Source of the DNA: Candidatus Obscuribacter sp.
Lineage (GTDB): Bacteria; Cyanobacteriota; Vampirovibrionia; Obscuribacterales; Obscuribacteraceae
Direction of reading: 5' to 3'
Assembly (NCBI GenBank): GCA_016712465.1
Contig: JADJQZ010000001.1
Span: 6,076,001-6,140,000 of the forward strand
Length of the DNA: 64,000 bases
In this document: in pieces, positions 1 through 8,982 of the stretch
Numbering within the stretch: the first letter of the stretch is position 1
How the letters are laid out: every line of letters starts with the position of its first letter
The notes under the pieces: generated by a model
What the model saw: the letters and a program-made list of their open reading frames with translations, nothing else
Database searches by the model: none
What the model was told of the DNA's origin: nothing
Program-made: the position numbers and the translations under genes

Positions 1-257
1 AGCACCGTGTTCAAATCGGCAGGCGCCATAGGCGGCAGTAAGACGGCGATGCCGCCTGCTTTCTGCACCGCTTCCACGTAGAGATGGGAGAGCCCGATCT
101 TGCGCGGCTTCTCGCCTTGCACGTCACAGTTGATACCGATGAGGGGCTTGTTGGAAGCTTCCACGGCGGCAGCGCTCTCATTGTCACCGGCCAAGACAGG
201 CTGCCAGAGCCCTGAGACAAGCAACCAGCCAAGAGCGAGAGAAAGTCTCTGCATCAT
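1..257 (-). CDS. Peptidase C26-like class I glutamine amidotransferase, partial (runs off left edge)
   Basis: Only the N-terminal 85 residues are inside the window; the reading frame is open to base 1. It begins with tandem ATG codons (257 and 254) after GGAAG, followed by a hydrophobic signal peptide ending near LAGDNES. The mature part opens with PLIGINCDV and continues with a stretch GLSHLYVEAVQKAGGIAVLLPP. This pattern of a first beta strand, then the Y-x-x-A-V-x-x-A-G-G segment leading to the second strand, is typical of gamma-glutamyl-gamma-aminobutyrate hydrolase-like (peptidase C26) proteins. The catalytic Cys-His-Glu lie outside the window, so activity cannot be judged. Export is unusual for this family, whose best known members are cytosolic. 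Confidence 0.62.
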   Translation of the reverse strand, partial: MMQRLSLALGWLLVSGLWQPVLAGDNESAAAVEASNKPLIGINCDVQGEKPRKIGLSHLYVEAVQKAGGIAVLLPPMAPADLNTV

Positions 258-335
258 ACTTCCAGACTTATACAAAGGCTTTCTCTCCTCTTTCTTGATT
301 GATTAACCGGTTGACTGGTTTGCAGACCGGGGCGC

Positions 336-2498
336 TTATTTGACCAGGTCTTTGAAGCCGCTTTCCACCCTGGTGGCAAAGGTGCCAAAAGGAGCAAAGA
401 CAGCTGAGAGCTTGCTCGGGGGCTTGCCCTGCTCAATCTTGTAGGCAATTTCGTCACACTTGTCGGCTTTCTTGGCGATTTTCTCAGCCTGTTTTTCAGG
501 CATATTGGGCATCAGGCTGACATAAGCCCGGTAGTGCAGAGCGGCTTCGCGCATGGCGGGCGCTTTGTTCTTCCAGAGCTTTTCGAGAGTTTCAGCCAGG
601 CCAAGGTGAGCTTCCGCCTGACGGGGATTCAAGTAAGCAGCATTTCTGTACTTATCAATGGCTGATGGATACTGCTTCTTAGAGGCCAGGTCTTTAGCCA
701 TGGTCATCTCCTGGCGAGCCTTATCGCGGGCCTGATCAACCTGGGCCAGACCGCGACGGGAGCGAGCCAGAGCATCTTCGTTGTCGAAGGTGCCGCCCCG
801 TTTATAAGCAGCTTCGGCGCTGTCCAGATCGCGAATCATGAGGGCCATGTCGGCTACGCTGAAGACCTGTTCTGCCGAGGTGCAATTGGAGATTACCGTT
901 TGCATGGCCTGGGTGGCTTCCTGGTATTTGAACTGAGCCAGAGCCGCTTCGGCATAGGCTATGCGTTCGGCGTCATTGGTAGGAGTGCCGATGGTGGAAA
1001 GGTCAACGGGCTTACCGGACATGGCGCGCAATTTGGCGTCGGCCAGACGCAATTCCATGTCGTTGGGATTCATGGCGATGGCTTGCTTGATGAGCCCTTC
1101 GGCCGACTCGTAATTATTATTGAGGAAGAAGGCACCGTCGGCATCTTTTTGAGCCTTAATCACAAGTGCTCTGGTCATGCCTTTTACAGCCTTCGCATCA
1201 CCGGGGCTAATCTGCAAGACGATGGAATATTCTTTCAGAGCATCATCGGTTTTCTCAAGACGCAGAGACACTTCCGCGGCCCTTCTGTGCAGGTCAACGT
1301 TGTTGGGTGAAAGGGCCAGACCGGAGCGCACGTCAGCCAGAGCCAGTTCCAGGTCGCCGCGCCCTTCCCGAATATCGGACATGCGCAGATAAGCATCTTC
1401 GCTCTCGGCTTTAATCGAAATCGCTTTCTGATACTCATTGACGGCGGCGACGCGGTTGCCCTGCAAGCGATAGACATCGCCCATGGCTATGTGCGCCGGG
1501 GCGCTGTTGCGGTTGAGAGAAATGGAGGTGTTGAGAGATTTCTGGGCATCATCCAGTTGCCCCTGGGCCAGATAAGCAAGACCGAGACCGTAGTGAGCGC
1601 CGGCATTGCTCGACTTGAGCGCAATGGCATCGCTGAAGTCGGTGAGGGCGGCGGCAGTTTCGCCGGTCTTCAGCTCGATTAGACCGCGCTGCACAAAGGC
1701 AGTGCCGTATTGAGGATCAAGAGTGATGGCTTTGCTCAAAGAGGCCTTGGCTTCAGGAAGACGCCCCTGTTCTTTCTGAATCTGACCAAGCACGATGTAA
1801 GCTTCAGCAGCGTTGGGATCAAGGCGCAGAGCGGTGCGGCATGATGCTTCCGCACTGTTGAGAGCAGCCTGACGCTGCTGCAAGACAGTCATGTTGGAAG
1901 TCTGCAGGCGATAAAGCTTGACCATGCCCTGACCCACATAAGCAAGAGGGGTCTTGGGATTAACTTTGAGAGCCTGGGTGAATTTCTCATCGGCGGCATC
2001 CAGCTTAAACTGCAGTGCCAGAGCCAGACCCATGCCGGTAATGGCGGTGGCGTCTTTGGAATTTTTATTGATCGCCTGGCGGAAAGCATCTTGCGCTTCC
2101 GGGTATTTACCGTTCAAGAGCAGTTTCTCGGCGGCAGTCACATCGGCGGAGAGTTTACCCTTGAAAAGACGGTCGCGAAAACCATGCACTGCTACTTTCG
2201 AACCAAGGGGCAAGGCCCGGGCGGAAGACTGAGCTACGCCGGCGCCGGCGACATTCTTTGCAGCAGCCGCGTTCTTGGCCTGGGCGGCAGGCAAGTTCAA
2301 GGCGGAAACTGAAAGAGACGAAGCAAGAAGGGCAAGGGTTAAACCAAACCTGAGACCGGCATTGAGATTGCGATTCACTTCTCGGTTCCGGCGCCAATTA
2401 GAATCGCAATGGCTATCTAAATTGTGGTGCGTCTCGGCCAAAAGTCTATCAACGGGCTGCAAATGGGTTTTCCTCAAAGCTATGTCCTCGATATTCAT
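336..2498 (-). CDS. Secreted or membrane-anchored TPR-repeat protein
   Basis: 720 residues. A hydrophobic segment at about residues 50-72 (GLTLALLASSLSVSALNLPAAQA) is a signal peptide or anchor, and the rest is a long tandem array of about a dozen 34-residue TPR units with recognisable A-x-x-x-G-x-A and L-P-N/L-D-P turns. TPR arrays are protein-binding scaffolds; no enzymatic domain is visible. The ATG at 2498 has an AGGAAGG sequence 11 bases upstream, but it leaves 40 residues before the hydrophobic core. A GTG at 2378 (VNRNLNAG) would give a conventional signal peptide, so the start is uncertain. It is one of six exported TPR proteins in this window. The partner is unknown. Confidence 0.85.
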   Translation of the reverse strand: MNIEDIALRKTHLQPVDRLLAETHHNLDSHCDSNWRRNREVNRNLNAGLRFGLTLALLASSLSVSALNLPAAQAKNAAAAKNVAGAGVAQSSARALPLGSKVAVHGFRDRLFKGKLSADVTAAEKLLLNGKYPEAQDAFRQAINKNSKDATAITGMGLALALQFKLDAADEKFTQALKVNPKTPLAYVGQGMVKLYRLQTSNMTVLQQRQAALNSAEASCRTALRLDPNAAEAYIVLGQIQKEQGRLPEAKASLSKAITLDPQYGTAFVQRGLIELKTGETAAALTDFSDAIALKSSNAGAHYGLGLAYLAQGQLDDAQKSLNTSISLNRNSAPAHIAMGDVYRLQGNRVAAVNEYQKAISIKAESEDAYLRMSDIREGRGDLELALADVRSGLALSPNNVDLHRRAAEVSLRLEKTDDALKEYSIVLQISPGDAKAVKGMTRALVIKAQKDADGAFFLNNNYESAEGLIKQAIAMNPNDMELRLADAKLRAMSGKPVDLSTIGTPTNDAERIAYAEAALAQFKYQEATQAMQTVISNCTSAEQVFSVADMALMIRDLDSAEAAYKRGGTFDNEDALARSRRGLAQVDQARDKARQEMTMAKDLASKKQYPSAIDKYRNAAYLNPRQAEAHLGLAETLEKLWKNKAPAMREAALHYRAYVSLMPNMPEKQAEKIAKKADKCDEIAYKIEQGKPPSKLSAVFAPFGTFATRVESGFKDLVK

Positions 2499-2579
2499 TA
2501 CTCTACAAGCCTTCCTGGTGCGCAGGAAGCCAGCTTAAGCATGCCATTTCAGACTATGAAAAGCATGGGAGAGAAATAA

Positions 2580-3089
2580 TCATGAATTTCGACCGGAATC
2601 GGGAACATGAAGCCCTTCCATCCAGAGATAGCGCTCTAAATCGAGCAGTTCGTCTTTGAAAACCACACCCTCAGCCATCAAGAGTTGCATCTGCATGTCC
2701 GGTGGAATATCGGCAATTTTATGGGTGCTGAGCCCGCCCCTGGCGTTTACAACCCGGTGCCAGGGTACATTGCCGGAATGAAAAGCGGCCTCGGCTGCCC
2801 CGGATTTGCCGCCTTGAGGGCGGGCAGCCGGTGGCAATGCATTGAGAGCCCAACCAACTCCCTGAGCCGAAAGCCTTTTGTTCAATTTATGGGAAATCAA
2901 TCCATAGGTGAGAACGCGCCCTACCGGAATGCGCTGCACCAGCTCGTAAACCTGGTGGAAGACCGGCTTCTCGCAACCTGGCTGTGACTCTCTTTCTAGA
3001 GCCCCGGCACTTGAGCGTAAAGCCTTTTTCGATTTAGCAGCCTTACGGGAGGCGGACCGTTCAGGAGGCAAATTGGTACCCTTCAACAA
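2580..3089 (-). CDS. Alkyltransferase-like protein (ATL), MGMT-family DNA-binding protein without active-site Cys
   Basis: 169 residues. From about residue 43 the protein matches the C-terminal DNA-binding domain of O6-alkylguanine-DNA alkyltransferases: VFHQVYELVQRIPVGRVLTYG is the characteristic helix and turn. The active-site PCHRV is replaced by PWHRV. A Trp at the cysteine position is the hallmark of ATL proteins (Atl1/YbaZ type), which bind alkylated guanine and hand lesions to nucleotide excision repair rather than removing the alkyl group. The first 40 residues are Lys/Arg-rich and unlike the family, possibly a DNA-binding tail; an internal start is possible. It lies 32 bases downstream of the esterase gene and is probably co-transcribed with it. 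Confidence 0.88.
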   Translation of the reverse strand: MLKGTNLPPERSASRKAAKSKKALRSSAGALERESQPGCEKPVFHQVYELVQRIPVGRVLTYGLISHKLNKRLSAQGVGWALNALPPAARPQGGKSGAAEAAFHSGNVPWHRVVNARGGLSTHKIADIPPDMQMQLLMAEGVVFKDELLDLERYLWMEGLHVPDSGRNS

Positions 3090-3121
3090 CTACATTCAGA
3101 TAAGCTAAGCGGCACCCTAGT

Positions 3122-4192
3122 TTAACCCTTCTTTTCAAATACGGCCCTGCCGCCAAGATAACCGGCCGCATCGTCTTTAAGCCACTGCAGTTGCTGCTGA
3201 TCGCCTTTCAAATAGGCATCGAAGAAAGCAATGGACAGCCTGGAGATCATAGTTTGAAAGCCGCCGTCTTCATCTTTACCCTTGCGCCTGCGCCCACCGA
3301 AAATGCCGTGGTCGCCGTCTTTGAAATTGACGAGATATTGATTGGGAGCCTGGATGCCGCTGAAGGGAATCAACCTTTCCTGGGCGGTGGTATCACCTAT
3401 GGGCGAGTTATCTTCCGTGCCGGTCATAAGCATGCCGGGAATTTTGATCTTTCCATAGACTTCTTCCGGCTTGCGACCGCGCAAGTTGACGGGGGGACTG
3501 AGATAGAGAGCGGCTTTCACTCTGGCATCGGCAAAGTTCATATTGAATCTGCCCGCCCCGTAGTTTTGACCGGCAATGGCCATGGTGGTACCGGCACCGA
3601 AGGAGTGGCCGGCAAGACCAATGCGACCGAGATCAAGCTTACCGGCCAGGCGAGAATCAATCTGGTTGCGCCTGGCCAGCTCATCGAGTACGAACTTCAC
3701 ATCTTCAATGCGTAACTTCAGATTGCTGTAGTTGGCCCCTTTGGAAAGCTCGCCGCGAATGGCATTTACATCGCGGGCGCCGCTGGACTTCCACAGACTT
3801 TCATCGCTGCCCGGATGTTGCAGGTGGACGGCCACATAGCCGTGCTCGGCCAGGCTTTCACCCAGATAAAGAGCGGCCTCGCGGGAACCACCTAAACCAT
3901 GGGAGAAAATAACCACCGGCATGGGTGCCACCTGACGGGAGGCGGCGCCAAGGGGCAGGTATATTTTTACGGGCACGGTGCGATTGCGTTCTTTGTCGCG
4001 CCAATCATCATATAAGGTCTGGCACTTTGACGAGGGAACCGCAGCCGGGAGGGCGGCGTTGCCGCGAGCCAGGCGCGACTTGAGAATACCCGAGAAATTC
4101 TCACAGCGCCCTGCCGCACCGGCGCTCAAAAGCAGGGTGCAGGCCAGGAACCCCACCATCAATTTACTATGTTGAAATTTGCCGATTCCCAT
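3122..4192 (-). CDS. Secreted alpha/beta hydrolase (PAF-acetylhydrolase / dienelactone hydrolase-like esterase)
   Basis: The frame is open to an ATG at 4264, but the ATG at 4192 has an AGAGGG ribosome site and places a signal peptide (LMVGFLACTLLLSAGAAG) directly at the N-terminus, so I use it. The mature protein has the oxyanion-hole motif FSHGLGGS, a G-H-S-F-G-A nucleophile elbow and a late D-G-D-H motif for the catalytic His. The order and the long insertion before the elbow match the secreted PAF-acetylhydrolase-like and dienelactone hydrolase-like families. The substrate is unknown; an ester or lipid is likely. The gene at 24711 is a shorter relative without a signal peptide. Confidence 0.83.
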   Translation of the reverse strand: MGIGKFQHSKLMVGFLACTLLLSAGAAGRCENFSGILKSRLARGNAALPAAVPSSKCQTLYDDWRDKERNRTVPVKIYLPLGAASRQVAPMPVVIFSHGLGGSREAALYLGESLAEHGYVAVHLQHPGSDESLWKSSGARDVNAIRGELSKGANYSNLKLRIEDVKFVLDELARRNQIDSRLAGKLDLGRIGLAGHSFGAGTTMAIAGQNYGAGRFNMNFADARVKAALYLSPPVNLRGRKPEEVYGKIKIPGMLMTGTEDNSPIGDTTAQERLIPFSGIQAPNQYLVNFKDGDHGIFGGRRRKGKDEDGGFQTMISRLSIAFFDAYLKGDQQQLQWLKDDAAGYLGGRAVFEKKG

Positions 4193-4433
4193 TTTCGCTG
4201 GCCCTCTGTCAAAATGTGGCGGTACTTTCCTTAATACGGAAAACGACCGGCAAAAGTTCAACAAAAACTCCTTAATTCTGCAAATTCATCTTCAAGAAAG
4301 GCAGATGAGTGCATGGGCAGATTAAATGTTCCCGGGGAATTGAACTTTTTGCCAAGCCGATACGTTTGATTAACCAGAGAGACGTGCGCCGTCCAAGACC
4401 TCATAAACTACCCCTGAGTTCCGGAGAAATTCC

Positions 4434-5780
4434 ATGAAAAGCCATGCAGTAAAAGCCTTACTTCTGGTATCAACCTTACTGGCTACCTCTATTGTCATAG
4501 AACAAAGTGCGGACGCTCGAGGGGGCGGCGGTCACGGGGGCGGCGGCGGCAGAGGAGGACGAGCCATGGGCGGCCGAGGGCTGAGAGGCAGTCTCGGTGG
4601 TGGTCATGAGGGCGGCTTGCAGGGTCTGCGTAGTCGCTTCGGCGGCGGCGAAGGGCAAACAGGCGGCGAGGGTCTGCGCAGTCGCTTCGGCGGCGGCGAA
4701 GGGCAAACAGGCGGCGAGGGTCTGGGCCGCTTCGCCGGGCGAGGCGAACGCTCCGTCAACCGTTCACAAGCGGGTCAGAGTTGGCGCGGGCGCTTCGGTC
4801 AGGGCAATGGCAGCAACAGCACCACGGGCAGCCACAGCTCCCTTTCAGAGAGTGGTCTGGCACCGGCAGGCACAAGACAGGCTACCGTAAGAGACTACGG
4901 TTCGGCAGGCAACAATGCCCGCACTTCCAGTCATGAAGGAACCACCCCAAACGGCGGCGATTACAGCCGCGACAGATCAGTCTCTTACAGCAAAGACACC
5001 GGTCTCACCAAAACTGTCTCACAACAGGGCACAACCGCCAAGGGTGGTGAGTATGATGCTTCTAAAACTATGACTTACAGCAAGTCAGACGGCTTCTCCA
5101 AAGACACGAGCGTGCAGGGCACAACAGCCGCCGGCGGCACCTATGACCGCAGCAAGCAAGTCACCGCCGGTCAGGGTCAGGGCTACGACAAAACCGTCAA
5201 CATGACCGGCACCACTGCCGCCGGCGGCACCTATGACCGCAGCAAGCAAGTCTCCGCCGGTCAGGGTCAGGGCTACGACAAAACCGTCAACATGACCGGC
5301 ACCACTGCCGCCGGCGGCACCTACGACCGCAACAAACAAGTTAGCGCCGGTCAGGGTCAGGGCTACGACAAAACCGTCAACATGACCGGCACCACTGCCG
5401 CCGGCGGCACCTACGACCGCAACAAGCAAGTCACTGCCGGACAAGGCGAGGGCTACGACAAATCCGTCAACACCACCGGCACTACCGGCAGTGGCGGCAC
5501 CTACGACCGCAACAAAGAAGTGAGCGCCGGACAAGGCGAGGGCTACGACAAGTCCGTCAATATGACCGGCACTACCAGCAGTGGCGGCACCTATGACCAC
5601 AACAAAGAAGTGAGCGCCGGCCAGGGCGAAGGTTATAGCAAAGCCTTCAACACCACGGGCACAACGGCAAGCGGCAAAAACTACAGCCGTTCCCGCGGTC
5701 GCGGCCGGGGTTACCGGCCGCCGGAAGAAGTCAGCGAGAGCGAAAACAGCGATAAGGCCAGTGCCGGTGCAAGCAAGTAA
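4434..5780 (+). CDS. Secreted Gly-rich protein with eight 30-residue tandem repeats
   Basis: 448 residues. A signal peptide (MKSHAVKALLLVSTLLATS...) precedes a Gly/Arg-rich region that contains two 16-residue copies of GLRSRFGGGEGQTGGE. From about residue 169 come eight consecutive 30-residue repeats of the type GTTAAGGTYDRSKQV-SAGQGQGYDKTVNMT, then a truncated ninth and a basic tail (RGRGRGYRPP). The first two units are the most diverged and the middle ones nearly identical even at DNA level, which indicates recent expansion by unequal exchange. The composition (G, T, Y, D, K, Q; no Cys) suggests an extracellular beta-rich or fibrous surface or matrix protein. No known enzymatic domain is visible. 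An ATG after ggagaaattcc fixes the start. Confidence 0.85.
   Translation: MKSHAVKALLLVSTLLATSIVIEQSADARGGGGHGGGGGRGGRAMGGRGLRGSLGGGHEGGLQGLRSRFGGGEGQTGGEGLRSRFGGGEGQTGGEGLGRFAGRGERSVNRSQAGQSWRGRFGQGNGSNSTTGSHSSLSESGLAPAGTRQATVRDYGSAGNNARTSSHEGTTPNGGDYSRDRSVSYSKDTGLTKTVSQQGTTAKGGEYDASKTMTYSKSDGFSKDTSVQGTTAAGGTYDRSKQVTAGQGQGYDKTVNMTGTTAAGGTYDRSKQVSAGQGQGYDKTVNMTGTTAAGGTYDRNKQVSAGQGQGYDKTVNMTGTTAAGGTYDRNKQVTAGQGEGYDKSVNTTGTTGSGGTYDRNKEVSAGQGEGYDKSVNMTGTTSSGGTYDHNKEVSAGQGEGYSKAFNTTGTTASGKNYSRSRGRGRGYRPPEEVSESENSDKASAGASK
4938..5657 (+). repeat. Eight in-frame 90-bp tandem repeats
   Basis: Eight exact-length 90-bp units encode the 30-residue repeats of the surrounding gene, and a degenerate ninth begins at 5658. 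The units between about 5118 and 5427 are almost identical in DNA; those at both ends are diverged. Such an array is prone to copy-number change by slippage or recombination and to collapse in short-read assembly. Confidence 0.93.
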
Positions 5781-5950
5781 GAACCGGCATCGATATAACC
5801 AGGCCTGACCCTCTCTGAACCGCCTGTCAGCGTCGACTAATTTGACGTCAATTTGACGAAGCAGATATTAGCCTGTCCACAGAAACGGACAAGCACAACA
5901 CCTGCTTCGTCTTTTGCACTTACCAAAGATATGACAGGAGCCCATTTTCT

Positions 5951-6334
5951 ATGCCATTTCATCATGCCGAAATCGACCACTCCATTGCCTCCGATTCCAA
6001 TGCGCCGAAGGGGAACTTTCTTCTTGCCGACAGCTCCCTTTCCGACCTCCATGCATCCAAAAACGCCATGTCCAATCCGCCGGTTCCAGGTGAATTCGGA
6101 AAGGTAGAAATCGACTTTGGCGACCAAAAACATCAACCTAAAATGACCATGGCAGCAGCCGAAAATCCCCCGCCGACAGTCTCCGGACCGGGCTGCGAGT
6201 TTGTCATCAGGCAAGTACCATCTCCAGGTTTTGGAAATGAGCATGAAGTTGACGTCAAACCACCGAAGGACGGCGGCAGTTGTGTAGTTGTAATTCCGCC
6301 CAGGGACAATGGACCAAACCTCAGCGACTACTAA
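5951..6334 (+). CDS. Small hydrophilic protein, Pro-rich, unknown function
   Basis: 127 residues, not recognised. The ATG at 5951 lies 8 bases after an AGGAG ribosome site. The protein is acidic, without signal peptide or membrane segment. It carries a VPGEFGKVEIDFGDQ segment, a Pro-rich stretch (NPPPTVSGPG) and a C-terminal part with VVVIPPRDNGP. The Pro-rich, repeat-poor layout recalls the small protein at 46958, though they are not clearly homologous. A 196-codon frame on the other strand covers the same DNA but is rich in Trp, Cys and Phe and lacks a ribosome site, so I consider it a shadow. Confidence 0.55.
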   Translation: MPFHHAEIDHSIASDSNAPKGNFLLADSSLSDLHASKNAMSNPPVPGEFGKVEIDFGDQKHQPKMTMAAAENPPPTVSGPGCEFVIRQVPSPGFGNEHEVDVKPPKDGGSCVVVIPPRDNGPNLSDY

Positions 6335-6421
6335 ACTTACTTGGTTTCCGCTAGAATTAACCATACTGGCATCATCGTTAATTCTGAGATCAATAGTGAA
6401 CCAAGGAACGGCTGAAGAACC

Positions 6422-7126
6422 GTGCAAAAGAACCTCTCTTTGTTCATCGCTGTTGCCATGCTTTTCTGCACGGCACTAAGCCCTGAGGCACAAGCCAAAC
6501 CAGGCGCTAATGGAGCCGCCGGCAAAGGCAAATATGCAAGCAAAAACATCCAACTCGACCTGCGAGACTGGGGACGTCTGAACGCCTACCTGCGCGAGGA
6601 CGCCATAGTCATCGACGACCCGCTCAGAGACTATACCATCTGCTGCAAAGCACCAGACTGGGTGGTTTCCATCTACTCCAAAAAACGAAAAATAGTAAGC
6701 CGCGTGCCCCTGGAAAAATACGACGGCGGTCTGGCCGGCAGGCTCACGAAGATGACCGGCGGCGGCTTTCAAAAAGGGCAGGAGTGGCAAGTTATAGGCA
6801 AAGGGAAAGTGCTCGACTATCTCTGCACCGTAAGAGGCATCAAGCCCGATGCCAAAAACCCCCGAGATCGCTCTTGCTGGAGGCACTACGCAGCCAGAGA
6901 ACTGCCCGTCAAACCGCAGATCTTAGACTTCTACTACAAAAGCTACGGCATACCACCCATGGACGGCTTCTGCCTGAAGTTTGTCACCGGCAGCGACATG
7001 CCTTCAACCCTGATTGAGGCGCACTCTATCAAAGACCTGAAAAGCAATAGCGATCCTTTTGCCATTCCGGCCGGGCTGAAGAAAGCCAGCCTGGAAGAGG
7101 TAATGTTTGTACAACAAGATTTCTAG
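6422..7126 (+). CDS. Secreted protein of unknown function
   Basis: 234 residues starting at a GTG after AAGGAACGGCTGAAGAACC. The N-terminus is a clear signal peptide (LSLFIAVAMLFCTALSPEAQA). The mature protein has no domain I recognise. It contains a Trp/Cys-containing segment (YTICCKAPDWVVSIYSKKRK), a basic central part and a PPMDGFCLKF motif near the C-terminus, consistent with a compact globular domain. Mature Cys residues could form disulphides after export. It ends 37 bases before the stop of the convergent HEAT-repeat gene. Confidence 0.72.
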   Translation: MQKNLSLFIAVAMLFCTALSPEAQAKPGANGAAGKGKYASKNIQLDLRDWGRLNAYLREDAIVIDDPLRDYTICCKAPDWVVSIYSKKRKIVSRVPLEKYDGGLAGRLTKMTGGGFQKGQEWQVIGKGKVLDYLCTVRGIKPDAKNPRDRSCWRHYAARELPVKPQILDFYYKSYGIPPMDGFCLKFVTGSDMPSTLIEAHSIKDLKSNSDPFAIPAGLKKASLEEVMFVQQDF

Positions 7127-7163
7127 GGCAGCAGAGTTTCCACCACCGCCGACAGGTATACAC

Positions 7164-8939
7164 TCAACCCAGCCCGGCTAGAAGGCGATTGCGCAGGAGT
7201 TCCGTGAGAGCACTGCCAAAGTTTTCCATAGCCGCCAGACAACTGCGCCGCTCTTCCTCAGTGGGTGCATACTCGGTGTGAAAAGCAGCAAGGGCATTGT
7301 CGATTGTAGCCAGCACCACCGCATTCCGGCCACGTTTAAGAGCCAACCAGCGCGCCTCCACAAGGTAGGGCAGGCTCTGCCAGCGACGAGAGCGAGCGAT
7401 GGCGGCAATGGCACAAGCTGCGGCCGGTGACTGCGGCGCCCGACAAAACACCTGCCAGAGATCTTTGTCGGCCAGGACAAAGCCTGGCTGCCTCCGCCCT
7501 TTGCCCGAGAGCAGCCGTTTGGCGACCTTATGGCAGTGGCGACTGCCGTCAAGAAGGCAGTCCTTGAACAAATTCACCTTGTCGACGGAGCCTGGCACTT
7601 GCGGGCCAGGATTGGCGGTCTCATCCAGTAATATGGCATAAGCACCGGCTCTCACCGGGGCTAACCCGCTCAGAACCAGAGGTTCTATCTTCTCAGAAAG
7701 CACGGACTGAGGCAGTGCCTTTCCACATTCAAGCAAAGCCGCAAGCAGGGTGGGCAAGACAGAATCGGTAACCCTGGTGCTCGCCAGGCGATCCAGGTAA
7801 AGAGCAAAAGGGTCAATGTCTTTCAAAATATAGCGAGCCAGAAGCCGCACCCGACCGGAGCGATCAAGAAGTGCTGCGATAGCCGACTCCCGCACTTGCT
7901 CCTCGCTTTCCTCCGCCTGCAGTTTGCGAAGTGCCTCCACTCTTATTGCCGGGTCGGGGTCATTTAGAAAAGCCCGATAAGAAATTTGGCCGGTTTTTCT
8001 AAAATCCGCGTCCAAACCTGAGCCAGAGCCTGAATCGGGGCCGGAGCCTGGACCTGAAGCCGAAGCCTCCAAACAGGAATCCAGAGAAAGCAGAGCCATG
8101 AAAGCCTTCAGCCTCAGGCGAGGATCCGAAGAATTTAGCCCCACTTCCACCAGCAAGGCCTGGTCGTATTTCTCACAGATATCTGCGGCGTAGCAGCGCA
8201 GCTCTTTGTCTTTGCCTCTTAGATAGTCGGCTAAAACGGCCCGCCCCTCACCAACAAGGCTATGCCGCTCCGAAAGCGCAGCCAGTTCCCTCACCCGGGG
8301 CTGCCCGGAACGGCTCAAGACTGCAATCAGCCCCAGATTATGGGCAAAAAGCTTACCGTACTCTACTTTCCCGGCCCGCGCCGCAAGCGCCTCGGCGGCA
8401 ATGCTCGCTACTTCCGGCACCCAATCTCGCCCCCGCAGCAATAGAAAGGGCAACTCCTCACCTGTCCACACGCCGGCCAGCCGCTGCACGGCTTGTTCTC
8501 GCAAGTGGCCGTTGCGATTGAAGGAAAGACTACCCAGTACTGCCGGCGGCGGCGTCAGATCGCCGAACTCTCCGGGAACTTCCAGGTAGTAGGAGCGCAT
8601 ACTACTATCCACACAAGCAAGCTGCTCCATCCCCAAAGTGGACAGAATCTTGCTTACCACCTCCCAGGCAAGCTCCCTGAATGAGGCATTTTCATCCAGA
8701 CATGCGGCTGTAACCAAATACAAATCACTGAGGTGACAACGCCTGGCAATATTCTCTAAGGACTGCCTGGCAAGCAAGCGTGAACGCGCCAGCAGACCCA
8801 CCTTCAGGGCCCGGGGAGTTACTTCCGGTAAGCCGAAAACAGGCTCGCCCCGGGAAAACCGGTTGACTTCCTGCAAATACTTCCAGACCGCATGGCCGGA
8901 TTCTTGCTCAAATTCAGATGTAGAATCTTCACTGCTCAC
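7164..8939 (-). CDS. HEAT/ARM-like repeat protein, cytosolic
   Basis: 591 residues without a signal peptide, mostly alpha-helical in pattern. Repeated units of about 35-40 residues with D-P-x-x-R-x-x-A-x-x-L signatures (SSDPRLRLKAFMALLSL, NDPDPAIRVEALRKL, DRSGRVRLLARYIL) mark HEAT repeats, an adaptor fold. A Gly/Ser/Pro/Asp linker (SGPGSGPDSGSGSG) at about residue 300 splits the array in two. It is the last gene of a three-gene minus-strand operon (LolA-like, TPR, HEAT), 43 bases after the TPR gene. A GTG start at 8939 follows TTGGGG; start usage is moderately sure. No catalytic motif is visible. Confidence 0.8.
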   Translation of the reverse strand: MSSEDSTSEFEQESGHAVWKYLQEVNRFSRGEPVFGLPEVTPRALKVGLLARSRLLARQSLENIARRCHLSDLYLVTAACLDENASFRELAWEVVSKILSTLGMEQLACVDSSMRSYYLEVPGEFGDLTPPPAVLGSLSFNRNGHLREQAVQRLAGVWTGEELPFLLLRGRDWVPEVASIAAEALAARAGKVEYGKLFAHNLGLIAVLSRSGQPRVRELAALSERHSLVGEGRAVLADYLRGKDKELRCYAADICEKYDQALLVEVGLNSSDPRLRLKAFMALLSLDSCLEASASGPGSGPDSGSGSGLDADFRKTGQISYRAFLNDPDPAIRVEALRKLQAEESEEQVRESAIAALLDRSGRVRLLARYILKDIDPFALYLDRLASTRVTDSVLPTLLAALLECGKALPQSVLSEKIEPLVLSGLAPVRAGAYAILLDETANPGPQVPGSVDKVNLFKDCLLDGSRHCHKVAKRLLSGKGRRQPGFVLADKDLWQVFCRAPQSPAAACAIAAIARSRRWQSLPYLVEARWLALKRGRNAVVLATIDNALAAFHTEYAPTEEERRSCLAAMENFGSALTELLRNRLLAGLG

Positions 8940-8982
8940 AACCCCAAGTCTACCACCCTGAGAATTGCAAAAACGCCTGCCC

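Noticed and set aside
5085..5600. 171-codon minus-strand frame
   Set aside because: Antisense of the 90-bp repeats, which naturally leaves all frames open.
5837..6427. 196-codon minus-strand frame
   Set aside because: Trp/Cys/Phe-rich shadow of the small plus-strand gene, which has the ribosome site.
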